A stretch of 64,000 nt of DNA, from NCBI RefSeq assembly GCF_002000055.1, contig NZ_MVBD01000008.1, positions 124,001-188,000 on the forward strand. The letters are read 5' to 3'. Both the position numbers and the translations under genes were made by a program. The notes under the pieces were generated by a model that saw only the letters and a list, made by a program, of their open reading frames with translations, was not told the origin of the DNA and ran no database searches. Shown here one piece after another: positions 9,906 through 19,093 of this stretch (position 1 is the stretch's first letter; every line of letters starts with the position of its first letter). This DNA comes from Marinicella sediminis. GTDB taxonomy: Bacteria; Pseudomonadota; Gammaproteobacteria; Xanthomonadales; Marinicellaceae.

Positions 9906-10688
9906 TCAAAGGTAGTTGATGAATTGTTGAATTTCAGTGTCTTCTTTAACGTTCAGCAGCGAAACCTGAGTGGTTTCATCGCAGGCGTCATAAATGTCAT
10001 CAAAAACACGCTCAAAATCTGTGCAATCAGGAAACCTGAGCAGCACAACGGTTAATTCATTGATCGTGAGGTCATCATCCTGACGTTTTTTTTCCAGTTC
10101 AAAATAACGGTTAACTGATGTCTGATCACCCGGATCAACCACAAATAACAGGTGATCAAGAAAAATGATGTCCTCATCATTCAATACATCACTGAGGAAT
10201 TTAAAGTGCATGTTTTGTTCAGCTGATTTATGTTGATTGAGCATGCGGCAGAGAGATTCTGCTGCACCGCTGGGGTATCCGCTGAGTTTAATTTTTCTGG
10301 TTTTTAAGGGGGTGGCAGATTGCAGCTTTTGCTGTTTAACGAGGGTCAGTTTTCTGGCTGCCTGGTTGAGTTGTTTGATCAGTGAGTGCTCTTCGAAAGT
10401 GATGTTCATCTGGTCAACCACTGGCGGATTGAGGTTGGGTGCACTGGCGTACAGCTTCAGGATGATGACTGACTGGTCATTGTCTGCCTCCTGATAGGTG
10501 GCCACTGCATCGGCCTGACTGATGTCATCGGTGATGTGCCACTGTTGCTTCAGTTTGTTGGATAAAATCTGGCTGTAGGCTTTGAAGCGATTAACATGAA
10601 TCCGGTTGACACCGCGGAAGTAAATCTTGTTACTTTGTTTCATGGATTCTTCGTCAGGTTCCCAGTTGAATTTCAGCAGGTTTTTCAC
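9906..10688 (-). CDS. Conserved hypothetical cytoplasmic protein
   Basis: The 260-residue product has no signal peptide or membrane segment and no motif I recognise. It is rich in acidic and Asn/Gln residues. A Lys/Arg-rich central region around 'TLVKQQKLQS' is followed by 'KIKLSGYPSGAAESLC', then an acidic C-terminal half with 'LNDEDIIFLDHLLFVVDPGD'. Codon use looks like its neighbours. The start is GTG 10688; an ATG at 10643 (MKQSNKIYFRG) is an alternative. It lies 55 bases upstream of the TIGR01777 operon on the same strand and could be co-transcribed. No function is proposed. Confidence 0.7.
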   Translation of the reverse strand: MKNLLKFNWEPDEESMKQSNKIYFRGVNRIHVNRFKAYSQILSNKLKQQWHITDDISQADAVATYQEADNDQSVIILKLYASAPNLNPPVVDQMNITFEEHSLIKQLNQAARKLTLVKQQKLQSATPLKTRKIKLSGYPSGAAESLCRMLNQHKSAEQNMHFKFLSDVLNDEDIIFLDHLLFVVDPGDQTSVNRYFELEKKRQDDDLTINELTVVLLRFPDCTDFERVFDDIYDACDETTQVSLLNVKEDTEIQQFINYL

Positions 10689-10864
10689 GGATTCGGCTCA
10701 TCAGTTTAACACACCGCTGCATTTTAATTAAAAACGCCACATGGTAATGAATTATTCTGTGAACTATTGTGAAGTGGCGCACTGAATGAAACTTTTTATG
10801 ACTTCATTTCAGGCCTTTCAGGTGCATGGCGCTCAACCCATCAGAATGGTGAAAAACAAACCAA

Positions 10865-11752
10865 TCAGTGGCTCATCTGGATCACCACCAAGACACCAGA
10901 GATACTGATCACAGCGCCCACCACTTTGCGGGCATTCATGGGTTCTTTGAGGATCAGCCAGCCCAGAATCAGAATGAAAATCGATGCAGTTTCATTGAGG
11001 ATGGAGGCCACAGACGCCGAGGTGTATTTGTAGCCAGCGACCCAAACCATGGTGGACAGGTATTGACCCAGTAGTGCGCCAGCCAGTAACCAATAGCGGC
11101 CTTTGGAACGCATGATGGCCAATGGATTCAGGCTGCGTTGCAGTAAGGCATTGAACAGCAACATGGTCAGAACCCCTCCAATGGTGCGAATGAAAATGAT
11201 CCAGAAAAATGGCAGTTCTGCGGTGACTGGTTTAATGATGACGATGCCCAGTGCTGTAAAAAACACACCCAGTGCAGCAAATACAAACCCTTTGATGGGT
11301 GGGTGCTCAATGGTCAATGATTTTTTACGGTAACTGATGAATATCACCCCTATCAAGACCAGCGCCATGCCCATGATCTGCCAGCCGTTGAGTCGTTCGG
11401 CGAGAAAGAAAAAAGACAACACCACCACAAAAGGACTGTACAAACTGCCGGTCAATCCGGTCAGCCCGGCACCGATCAGTTGAAGGGCTCGGAGGTAAAA
11501 TAAATCGGCCAGCATGATGCCCAGAAAACCACTGAGTAGCAACAATCCCCAGTCCTCTGCCGTCAGTTCTGGCAGGTCAAAACCATCGGTGAAGTACAAA
11601 GTGGGCACCATCAAGATCAGGGTCAGGAATATCTTGAACAAATTCATCGCGCTGACATTGATGTGGTCACCGGCTTTGCGGTAACAAATCACTGCAAATG
11701 CCCACAACAAAGCACACAGAATTGACAAAAATTCACCCAGACCGATGGTCAT
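10865..11752 (-). CDS. DMT-superfamily EamA transporter
   Basis: This 295-residue membrane protein has ten hydrophobic helices in two EamA repeats (about 5-135 and 150-290), the standard DMT exporter plan. Typical phrases are 'LLSGFLGIMLADLFYLRAL', 'LTGSLYSPFVVVL' and 'ASVASILNETASIFILILGW'. Members export amino acids, nucleosides or other small metabolites; the substrate here is unknown. It is divergent from the propeller-amidohydrolase gene with 224 bases between the two starts. Confidence 0.88.
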   Translation of the reverse strand: MTIGLGEFLSILCALLWAFAVICYRKAGDHINVSAMNLFKIFLTLILMVPTLYFTDGFDLPELTAEDWGLLLLSGFLGIMLADLFYLRALQLIGAGLTGLTGSLYSPFVVVLSFFFLAERLNGWQIMGMALVLIGVIFISYRKKSLTIEHPPIKGFVFAALGVFFTALGIVIIKPVTAELPFFWIIFIRTIGGVLTMLLFNALLQRSLNPLAIMRSKGRYWLLAGALLGQYLSTMVWVAGYKYTSASVASILNETASIFILILGWLILKEPMNARKVVGAVISISGVLVVIQMSH

Positions 11753-11976
11753 CGCAGTTCAACTTCAGAAAATAGTCCCAAATTGTAAGCGAAATTGATC
11801 CTGATGAACGTATAATTATCCACTTTGTTTGAGTGGTTGTTCAGCCATGTTGCGCGACTGTCAAACAGCTGGAGTCTGTCCGCATACCTCCCTGGAATTG
11901 AGGGTTGCAGATTGACGAATCACAACGCACAAACAGCCAGAATAAACGGTTCTGGTTGTGCAATTGGGGAACATCA

Positions 11977-14900
11977 ATGAAAAGCCAATACCTGCCCATC
12001 ATCACACTGATTTTCTGTTCAATGACCATGACAGCCAAAACGGAGGAAGATCAAAAGTGGGATGTCAATAACCCACCTGGCGAAAAACAAATGGTCAGCA
12101 TCAACACCGAAACCGGCACCTGGATGAATCTGGATGTCAGTCCTGATGGTCGTCTGATCGTATTTGATATGCTTGGAGACATCTACACCATGCCTATCAC
12201 TGGAGGGGAAGCCAGAAACATCACCAACTCCATGGCCTGGGACATGCAGCCACAGTTTTCTCCGGATGGATCCCGTCTGGCGTTTACTTCTGACCAGGGT
12301 GGGGGGGATAACATCTGGACCATGAACATTGATGGCAGCCAAGCCACACAGGTTACTGATGAGTCATTCCGGTTATTGAATTCACCTGCATGGTCACCAG
12401 ATGGGAATTACATCGTCGCCAGAAAACATTTCACCGGCATGCGCTCTTTGGGAGCCGGAGAAATCTGGATGTACCACAAGTCTGGTGGCAAAGGCGTACA
12501 GTTGAATGAACGACCCAATGAACAAAAAGACCTGGGTGAACCGGTATATACACCGGATGGAAAGTACGTGTTGTTTTCACGGGATTCGACGCCAGGACAG
12601 TATTTTGAGTACTCAAAAGATGCCAATAATCAGATTTATGAAATCTTTGCGATTGAACTGGCCACTGGTGAGATCAAACCTTGGGTTTCGGGTCCGGGCG
12701 GAGCGGTCAGACCAACCCCATCTCCCGATGGTGACTCATTGGCATTTGTGAGGCGCATCAGAAACGACAGTGCTTTATTCATTCAGGATCGCCATAGTGG
12801 TGCCATCAAGCCCATTTACGTAGGATTGGAACGCGACATGCAGGAAACCTGGGCCATCCATGGGGTGTACCCAACCATGGCCTGGACACCAGATGGCGAA
12901 GGCATTGTGTTTTATGCCAAAGGCCGGATTCACCACATTGATGTGGCCTCCGAAACGGTCAAAAACATCCCATTCAAAGTCAATGACCAGCGGGAAATCC
13001 GCAAAGCTGTCACTGTGAAAAATGAGGTTGCACCAGAACAATTTGAGGCGAAAATGTTGCGTTGGCTTCAGGTCTCTCCGCAAGGAGATCTCGCGGTCTT
13101 TCAGGCCATGGGTTACCTCTACACAGTGGCACTCAAAAATGGAGAGATGGCAGATCAGCCCGAGCGCCTGACCAGTCAGAATGAACACTTTGAACTTTAT
13201 CCGGTTTTCAGTGCTGATGGCAAACAAATTGTCTATACCACCTGGCATGATGAGCAATTGGGTTCTGTGCGCATCGCCAACCTGCGGGGTAAATCAAAAG
13301 TATTGTCATCGCGACCCGGGCACTACATCAATCCCGCCATTTCCACCGATGGAAACACAGTGGTTTATCAGGCGGACTCCGGTGGTTACCTCACTTCCCC
13401 ATTGTATTCTCACGATACCGGTATTTTTGCAGTGGATGTGGACAGCGGAACAGTTCACAAATTGACTGACAATGGCAGTCAACCGTTTTTCACCAATGAC
13501 AACCAACGGGTTTATTATATTGGCCAGTCAGTGTCTGGAGAAGTGATCACCCGTCAATTGCAATCCATGGACCTGAAAGGCCACGATGTACAACACCATT
13601 ACCAGGGGGAATGGATCACTCAGTTCAAAGTTTCGCCTGATGAGCAGTGGCTTGCTTTTGTGCAAAACTACCAGGTATATGTGACCCCATTCGTGCGTAA
13701 TGGCAAACACATCAGCACCGGTTCAGGTGCCAGTAACCTGCCGTTGAAAAATTTCTCAGAGCATGCCGGAGATTACATCAACTGGAATCAAGCATCAAAT
13801 ACCCTGAGTTGGTCAATGGGTCCCAACCTGTATCAACAAAAACTGAGTGAGCGGTTTGACTTTCTGGGTGGTGAAATAAAAGTGGCTGAAGCATCCGAAG
13901 GTACACAACCTGCTGCCAAAAAAACCCGCGTTACTTTGGTGGTTGACAGCGACATTCCACAAGGGACCGTGGCGCTTGTGGGGGCAAAAGTCATCACCAT
14001 GGAGACGGTTGATGGTGAGCCATTAATCATCGACAATGGCGTGGTGATGATCAACAACAATCGCATCACTGCAGTGGGTTCGGCTGATCAAATCAAACCT
14101 CCAGCCAATGCCGAAGTCATTGATTTGAAAGATAAAACCATCATTCCTGGACTGGTGGATGTGCATTGGCACGGACCTTATGCCAATGGGCAAATCACTC
14201 CGCAAAACAACTGGAATGCCTATGCCTCTCTGGCATTTGGTGTGACCACCACGCACAATCCATCGGCTGATACAGCAGCGGTGTTCTCAGCTGCCGAAAT
14301 GCAAAAGGCTGGTCAGATCGTGGCCCCAAGGATTTATTCAACCGGTACCATTCTTTACGGAGCGACTCATTACTTCACCGCCAAAGTCAATTCGCTGGAA
14401 GATGCCATCGGTCATCTGGAGCGAATGAAAGCTGCAGGTGCGTTTTCGGTGAAAAGCTATAATCAACCCAGACGGGATCAGCGCCAACAGGTTCTGGAAG
14501 CCGCCCGGCAAACCGGTCTGATGGTGGTGCCAGAAGGCGGGTCATTATTCATGCACAACATGACCATGATCATCGATGGTCACACCGGTGTTGAACACTC
14601 CATCCCGGTGGCTGCAGTTTATGACGATGTCAAACAATTGTGGGCCGGCACCGAAACAGCTTACGTACCGACTTTGGGTGTGGGTTATGGTGGCATCTGG
14701 GGAGAACGATACTGGTATGACACCACAGATGTCTGGAAACACCCGTTGTTGACCCAATTCGTGCCTGCCAATGTGCTGGAACCGGTTTCTGTGCGACGCA
14801 CCAAGGCGCCGCTGGAAGATTACAACCACTTCAATAATGCCCGGGTCGCTACTGAACTGCAAAATGAAGGTGTGGATGTTTTAATGGGTGCCCATGGTCA

Positions 14901-15207
14901 GCGTGAAGGGCTGGCATCACATTGGGAAATGTGGATGTTTGCTCAAGGTGGTATGTCACCATGGAATGTAATCAAAGCCAGCACCATTGACGGTGCCAAG
15001 TACATTGGTATGGACCATGAGCTGGGTTCCATCAAGGCCGGTAAACTGGCCGATCTGGTGATCCTCGATGCCGATCCACTGGCAGACATCCAGAATTCTG
15101 ATCAGGTCAGTCATGTCATGCTCAATGGTCGCCTGTATGAAGCCGGTACCATGAATCAGGTGTTTCCTGAGCAGGTAGAACGACCCAGGTTTTATTTTCA
15201 ACAGTGA
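11977..15207 (+). CDS. Secreted TolB-like propeller fused to an amidohydrolase
   Basis: From ATG 11977 (ribosome site GGGGA) the 1076-residue protein has a signal peptide. PD40/WD40-like beta-propeller repeats run to about residue 640 (recurring 'SPDGxxLAF', 'TPDGKYVLFS', 'SADGKQIVY'). An amidohydrolase domain follows at about 660-1060. The amidohydrolase shows the strand 'TIIPGLVDVHWHG' with the HxH metal pair and ends with 'GKLADLVILDADPL', typical of imidazolonepropionase/dipeptidase-like members. It probably hydrolyses a peptide or cyclic amide outside the cytoplasm; the substrate cannot be read. An upstream in-frame TTG at 11905 was not used because it has no signal peptide. A TATAAT lies at 11811-11816 but has no good -35 element. 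Confidence 0.88.
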   Translation: MKSQYLPIITLIFCSMTMTAKTEEDQKWDVNNPPGEKQMVSINTETGTWMNLDVSPDGRLIVFDMLGDIYTMPITGGEARNITNSMAWDMQPQFSPDGSRLAFTSDQGGGDNIWTMNIDGSQATQVTDESFRLLNSPAWSPDGNYIVARKHFTGMRSLGAGEIWMYHKSGGKGVQLNERPNEQKDLGEPVYTPDGKYVLFSRDSTPGQYFEYSKDANNQIYEIFAIELATGEIKPWVSGPGGAVRPTPSPDGDSLAFVRRIRNDSALFIQDRHSGAIKPIYVGLERDMQETWAIHGVYPTMAWTPDGEGIVFYAKGRIHHIDVASETVKNIPFKVNDQREIRKAVTVKNEVAPEQFEAKMLRWLQVSPQGDLAVFQAMGYLYTVALKNGEMADQPERLTSQNEHFELYPVFSADGKQIVYTTWHDEQLGSVRIANLRGKSKVLSSRPGHYINPAISTDGNTVVYQADSGGYLTSPLYSHDTGIFAVDVDSGTVHKLTDNGSQPFFTNDNQRVYYIGQSVSGEVITRQLQSMDLKGHDVQHHYQGEWITQFKVSPDEQWLAFVQNYQVYVTPFVRNGKHISTGSGASNLPLKNFSEHAGDYINWNQASNTLSWSMGPNLYQQKLSERFDFLGGEIKVAEASEGTQPAAKKTRVTLVVDSDIPQGTVALVGAKVITMETVDGEPLIIDNGVVMINNNRITAVGSADQIKPPANAEVIDLKDKTIIPGLVDVHWHGPYANGQITPQNNWNAYASLAFGVTTTHNPSADTAAVFSAAEMQKAGQIVAPRIYSTGTILYGATHYFTAKVNSLEDAIGHLERMKAAGAFSVKSYNQPRRDQRQQVLEAARQTGLMVVPEGGSLFMHNMTMIIDGHTGVEHSIPVAAVYDDVKQLWAGTETAYVPTLGVGYGGIWGERYWYDTTDVWKHPLLTQFVPANVLEPVSVRRTKAPLEDYNHFNNARVATELQNEGVDVLMGAHGQREGLASHWEMWMFAQGGMSPWNVIKASTIDGAKYIGMDHELGSIKAGKLADLVILDADPLADIQNSDQVSHVMLNGRLYEAGTMNQVFPEQVERPRFYFQQ

Positions 15208-15224
15208 GGCCAGTCTGATCCAAA

Positions 15225-15890
15225 ATGGATAACAAACAGTACCGTAAAACATACCGGAAGGCACACATACCTGACTGGTATGTCGGTTACCTGCATCTGG
15301 GGTTTACGGTGCTGATGTCAGTGAGCATCATCACCTGGGGGATCATCCAGCTGGAGAATGTCAGGTGGTATGAGTGGTCAATGATCCCGGCTGCGTTCGT
15401 TTACGCCAACCTGATGGAGTACCTGGGGCATCGATATGTGATGCATGTGCCGCGCACAGGCCTGAAAGCAATTTATCTGCGGCACAGCAAACAACATCAC
15501 CGGTTTTTTACTGACCAACACATGCCCTTTGAAGGACATCAGGATTTTAAAGTGACCCTGTTCCCATTGTTGCTGGTGATTTTCTTTTTTGGTGTTTTTG
15601 GTACCCCGGTTTGGTTTTTGATTCACTTCCTGCTGGGGGCCAACATGACCTGGTTGTTTGTGATTGTGGCGGTGGCCTACTTTCTGAACTATGAATTGTT
15701 ACATTTTGCTTATCACTGTCGCGAAGATTCCTGGCTCATGAAAATCCCTGGATTCAGGCGAATGCGGCAACTTCATCTTCAGCATCATGTGCCTGAACTG
15801 ATGAATCGCTACAATTTCAACATCACTTACCCCATCGGCGACTGGCTGTTCGGGACTTATTTTTCAAGCAGAGACTCAACCAATGAATGA
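15225..15890 (+). CDS. Fatty acid hydroxylase / sterol desaturase superfamily membrane protein
   Basis: This 221-residue integral membrane protein carries the histidine clusters of the FA_hydroxylase superfamily: 'GHRYVMH', 'HSKQHHRFF', 'HFAYHC' and 'HLQHH'. These would bind a di-metal centre for O2-dependent hydroxylation or desaturation of a lipid. Four hydrophobic helices alternate with the clusters. The substrate is unknown; bacterial relatives act on fatty acids, carotenoids or sterol-like lipids. It starts 17 bases after the amidohydrolase stop and may share its transcript. Confidence 0.85.
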   Translation: MDNKQYRKTYRKAHIPDWYVGYLHLGFTVLMSVSIITWGIIQLENVRWYEWSMIPAAFVYANLMEYLGHRYVMHVPRTGLKAIYLRHSKQHHRFFTDQHMPFEGHQDFKVTLFPLLLVIFFFGVFGTPVWFLIHFLLGANMTWLFVIVAVAYFLNYELLHFAYHCREDSWLMKIPGFRRMRQLHLQHHVPELMNRYNFNITYPIGDWLFGTYFSSRDSTNE

Positions 15891-15997
15891 GGGGTTTGCT
15901 TTACTCAGGACAGTCCTTTGGTAAAAATAAGCCCATCTGTCACCAGATCCGGCAACGGCCTTGGTGAACGTAAATTTAATTTCAACAGGAGCAACCC

Positions 15998-16708
15998 ATG
16001 AATAAGCGGACATGGATGCCCCATACCGGCGTTGTATTTATATTGATGTTCAGTGCCACAGTCTCAGCTCTGGTTCCTGAGTCTCAACGTCAGGCTTTGG
16101 TGGATCTACACAATGCCACCGGCGGTCCGAACTGGTTGAATCAGCAAAACTGGCTGGACAATGACCCTTGTATGGATGAATGGTTCGGCGTTCAGTGTGA
16201 TGGTGATGACAACATCATCGGGCTGAGCCTGCCTGTCAATGGATTGAATGGTCAGATTCCAGCCAACATCACCCAACTTAGCTTCCTGGAAACTTTAGAT
16301 ATTTCTGAAAACTATCTGTCGGCGGTGACTCCCGAAATAGGTCAAATCAGTACCCTTAAAAACTTAAATCTGGCTTATACCTATTTGGATGTTTTTCTAA
16401 GCAATCAACTACTTTATTTCGGTTTTTCTGTCAGTTGTGAGGAGGCTTCGGTAAATACCAGCTGTCCTGTGATACATTCTTTTGATGATGATTTTACTTT
16501 GTCACTGAATATGCCAACTGATTCATGGATCAGGCTGAGGGTTGACAGCTTTCATTTTGGCAGTCCTGAACCTGGCAATTTTCCATATCATGTGATGCAC
16601 TTGCTGGCTCCCCTGGCAGAGGCTGACGAGGACTATGCTGACAACGAACGGGCGATTCATTTGCATGATTTCGTTTTTATTCATAATTTTGAAGAGTACC
16701 ATGCTTAA
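15998..16708 (+). CDS. Secreted protein with plant-type leucine-rich repeat N-terminus
   Basis: The 236-residue protein has a signal peptide (about 1-25) and a strong AGGAG ribosome site. It then shows the LRRNT-like opening 'LVDLHNATGGPNWLNQQNW', 'WFGVQCD', and two or three repeats of the 'LxxLxLxxNxLxGxIP' type ('LPVNGLNGQIPANI', 'LETLDISENYLSAVTPEI'). The C-terminal half has no repeats and is unknown. Bacterial proteins with this plant-like LRR form are usually longer, so this one may be a short version. The stop overlaps the maiA start by eight bases. Confidence 0.8.
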   Translation: MNKRTWMPHTGVVFILMFSATVSALVPESQRQALVDLHNATGGPNWLNQQNWLDNDPCMDEWFGVQCDGDDNIIGLSLPVNGLNGQIPANITQLSFLETLDISENYLSAVTPEIGQISTLKNLNLAYTYLDVFLSNQLLYFGFSVSCEEASVNTSCPVIHSFDDDFTLSLNMPTDSWIRLRVDSFHFGSPEPGNFPYHVMHLLAPLAEADEDYADNERAIHLHDFVFIHNFEEYHA

Positions 16709-17345
16709 ACTTTATACATACTGGCGCAGTACCGCGGCTTACCGGGTGCGCATTGCTTTGAATCTCAAGGGACTTGATTATGAGTCCGTACCGGTACATT
16801 TGGTGAAAGATGGCGGTGAGCAGCACAAAGCTGAATACCGGGCTTTGAATCCTCAGGGACTGGTGCCGGCACTGGTCACTGAGGGAGGAGAAGTGATCAA
16901 TCAATCGATGGCGATCATGGAGTATCTGGAAAGTACTTACCCGGAGATTGCCATAATGCCGACGGACACACTGGGACAGGCCAGGTGCAGGTCCATGGCG
17001 CAGATGATTGTCTCAGACATACATCCGCTGAACAACCTGCGGGTGTTACAACTATTGAAGAAAAGTTGGAATCAGACTCAGGTGGATGTGTGGTACGCGC
17101 ATTGGATTCACGAAGGGTTCAAAGCCCTGGAGCAAATGCTGAAGGGCTCGCAATTCAGTTTCATGAACCAAATGTTTCCCTGTGTTTCTGACATTTGTCT
17201 GGTTGCCCAGATTTACAATGCCAATCGTTTCAATGTCCCGCTGGGAGATTACCCCCGGTTGCTGGAAATCAACCAAAGGTGTTTGGAGTTGCCGGCTTTC
17301 AAAGCAGCGGCCCCGGAGGCACAATTGGGAGAAGTGGATGCATAA
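16701..17345 (+). CDS. maiA: Maleylacetoacetate isomerase (zeta-class GST)
   Basis: From ATG 16701 the 214-residue protein opens 'MLKLYTYWRSTAAYRVRIAL', with the zeta-GST SSxxxWRVRIAL-like active site (here RSTAAYRVRIAL), and continues with 'LNPQGLVPALV', 'INQSMAIMEYLE' and 'HPLNNLRVLQ'. It isomerises maleylacetoacetate to fumarylacetoacetate with glutathione, in tyrosine/homogentisate breakdown. No hmgA or fumarylacetoacetase gene is next to it, so the rest of the pathway would be elsewhere. It sits in an overlapping run: LRR protein, maiA, GNAT, with eight-base overlaps at both ends. Confidence 0.93.
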   Translation: MLKLYTYWRSTAAYRVRIALNLKGLDYESVPVHLVKDGGEQHKAEYRALNPQGLVPALVTEGGEVINQSMAIMEYLESTYPEIAIMPTDTLGQARCRSMAQMIVSDIHPLNNLRVLQLLKKSWNQTQVDVWYAHWIHEGFKALEQMLKGSQFSFMNQMFPCVSDICLVAQIYNANRFNVPLGDYPRLLEINQRCLELPAFKAAAPEAQLGEVDA

Positions 17346-17790
17346 GCTCAGGCTTGTGGATGAATCAGGAATGATTGAGGGTCTGGATGAATCCGCCCAT
17401 GAACAGTTACCTGAAATGATCAGGCAGGTCAATGATCAGATGGCTGATTTTTATGCCGGAGCGGGTTTTCAGCCACCGTGGATCGGCTATGTGACTGAGC
17501 ATGAGGGCCACTTTGTTGGTGGCGGGGCTTTTAAGTCTGTGCCAGACCAGGGGCGGGTGGAAATTGCATATTACACTTTGGCTGATATGGAAAATCAAGG
17601 ACATGCCACGGCCACAGCACAAGCCCTGATTGATCTGGCCATTCAACACGATGAGGAGTTGAGCATAGTGGCACAAACCCTTCCAGAAACCAATGCCTCC
17701 AATTACCTCTTGCAAAAACTGGGTTTCCAATTTCATGATGTGATTGATCACCCTGAAGATGGTCCGGTCTGGGAATGGCGGTTGTTTTGA
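17338..17790 (+). CDS. GNAT-family N-acetyltransferase
   Basis: This 150-residue protein begins MHKLRLVDESG at ATG 17338, after a GGGAGAAG ribosome site inside maiA. It has the RimJ/RimL-type pattern: 'GFQPPWIGYVTE', 'GGGAFKSVPDQGRVEIAYYT', an acetyl-CoA loop 'ENQGHATATAQALI' and 'NASNYLLQKLGFQF'. The acceptor is unknown. An upstream reading-frame extension into maiA was discarded because it lies wholly within that gene. Confidence 0.85.
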   Translation: MHKLRLVDESGMIEGLDESAHEQLPEMIRQVNDQMADFYAGAGFQPPWIGYVTEHEGHFVGGGAFKSVPDQGRVEIAYYTLADMENQGHATATAQALIDLAIQHDEELSIVAQTLPETNASNYLLQKLGFQFHDVIDHPEDGPVWEWRLF

Positions 17791-17826
17791 TGGCGGTTGT
17801 TCAATTCAGCCACGGGAAATGAGTTC

Positions 17827-19056
17827 ATGAGTCAGGCTAAGGCGTTTGATGTTGTTGTGCTGGGGGCTGGTGCAGCCGGACTGATGTGTGCACTGACAGC
17901 CGGGCAGGGTGGATGTCGGGTGTTGGTGCTTGAAAAGGCCAATAAACCCGGCAAAAAAATCCTCATGTCAGGAGGAGGGCGTTGTAATTTCACCAACTTG
18001 CACACCAGCCCGGGGCATTTTATTTCCAGTAACCCTCATTTTTGCAAGTCAGCATTGAGCCGTTATACCCCCTGGCACTTTCTCGAGTTGATCAATCGGC
18101 ATGAGGTGGCCTATCATGAAAAAGAGTTGGGGCAACTGTTTTGTGACCACTCTTCGAAAGACATTCTCAACCTGTTACTTGACGAATGCGCTGATGGGCA
18201 GGTTGATATCCGGTTGAACACGGATGTATCTGAGCTACAAACCGGCCAAACCATTCGGCTGGATACCAACCATGGCTCATTCACGGCCAAACATTTGGTG
18301 GTGGCCACCGGTGGGCTGTCCATTCCAAAAATGGGTGGTTCTGACTTTGGGTACCAGCTGGCCATGCAGTTAGGCTTAACGGTTTTGCCCAGGCGGGCAG
18401 GTTTGGTTCCATTGGTGTTCACCGATCAATACAAAGGTTTATTTGCTGAATTATCCGGCACAGCGATCACGGTTTCAGTACAAGTGCCTGAAAACAAAAC
18501 AGCACCGGGCTTTCACCATCAATTGCTGTTTACCCATCGGGGGTTGAGTGGACCGGCCATGCTCCAAATTTCCAGCTACTGGAGCAGTGGGCAGGTGCTG
18601 GAGATAAACCTGTTGCCGGGTGTCGATGCCGCCAGTGACTTATCCATTTGTAAAAGCAACACACCAGCGTGTTTATTACATCAGTGGTTGGCTGGTTACC
18701 TGCCCAAAAAAGCAGCACATGCCATTTTGGCTCATGAGTTCCCTGCATGGCATGATTTGCCCCTGCAAAACCTCACGGCACAACAATTGCAGCAGGTGGC
18801 CTCCACCTTGAATCGTTGGTGTTTGAAACCATCAGGAACGGAAGGGTATCGCACGGCTGAAGTGACCCTTGGTGGAGTCGATACCCATGCCGTTTCTTCA
18901 CAAACCATGGCTTGCTTGCAGCAATCAAATGTGTATTTTGTTGGGGAAGTGCTGGATGTCACTGGCCATCTGGGTGGGTTTAATTTTCAATGGGCCTGGG
19001 CTTCCGGGTTTGCGGCTGCCAAGGCAATTGGCCAGCTCGTTGAAGGTGCACACTGA
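17827..19056 (+). CDS. HI0933/YhiN (BaiN-like) NAD(P)/FAD-dependent oxidoreductase
   Basis: From ATG 17827 the 409-residue flavoprotein has the FAD dinucleotide site 'VVVLGAGAAGLMCAL', the family signature 'MSGGGRCNFTN' (near residue 50), 'LGQLFCDHSSKDIL', 'HLVVATGGLSIPKMG' and a C-terminal 'GEVLDVTGHLGGFNFQWAWASG'. This is the HI0933-like family, to which E. coli YhiN and clostridial BaiN belong; its physiological substrate in proteobacteria is not settled. It follows the GNAT gene by 36 bases. Confidence 0.92.
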   Translation: MSQAKAFDVVVLGAGAAGLMCALTAGQGGCRVLVLEKANKPGKKILMSGGGRCNFTNLHTSPGHFISSNPHFCKSALSRYTPWHFLELINRHEVAYHEKELGQLFCDHSSKDILNLLLDECADGQVDIRLNTDVSELQTGQTIRLDTNHGSFTAKHLVVATGGLSIPKMGGSDFGYQLAMQLGLTVLPRRAGLVPLVFTDQYKGLFAELSGTAITVSVQVPENKTAPGFHHQLLFTHRGLSGPAMLQISSYWSSGQVLEINLLPGVDAASDLSICKSNTPACLLHQWLAGYLPKKAAHAILAHEFPAWHDLPLQNLTAQQLQQVASTLNRWCLKPSGTEGYRTAEVTLGGVDTHAVSSQTMACLQQSNVYFVGEVLDVTGHLGGFNFQWAWASGFAAAKAIGQLVEGAH

Positions 19057-19093
19057 ATATCAGCTGATTTAACTTTTGTGTTAAAATCATGTG

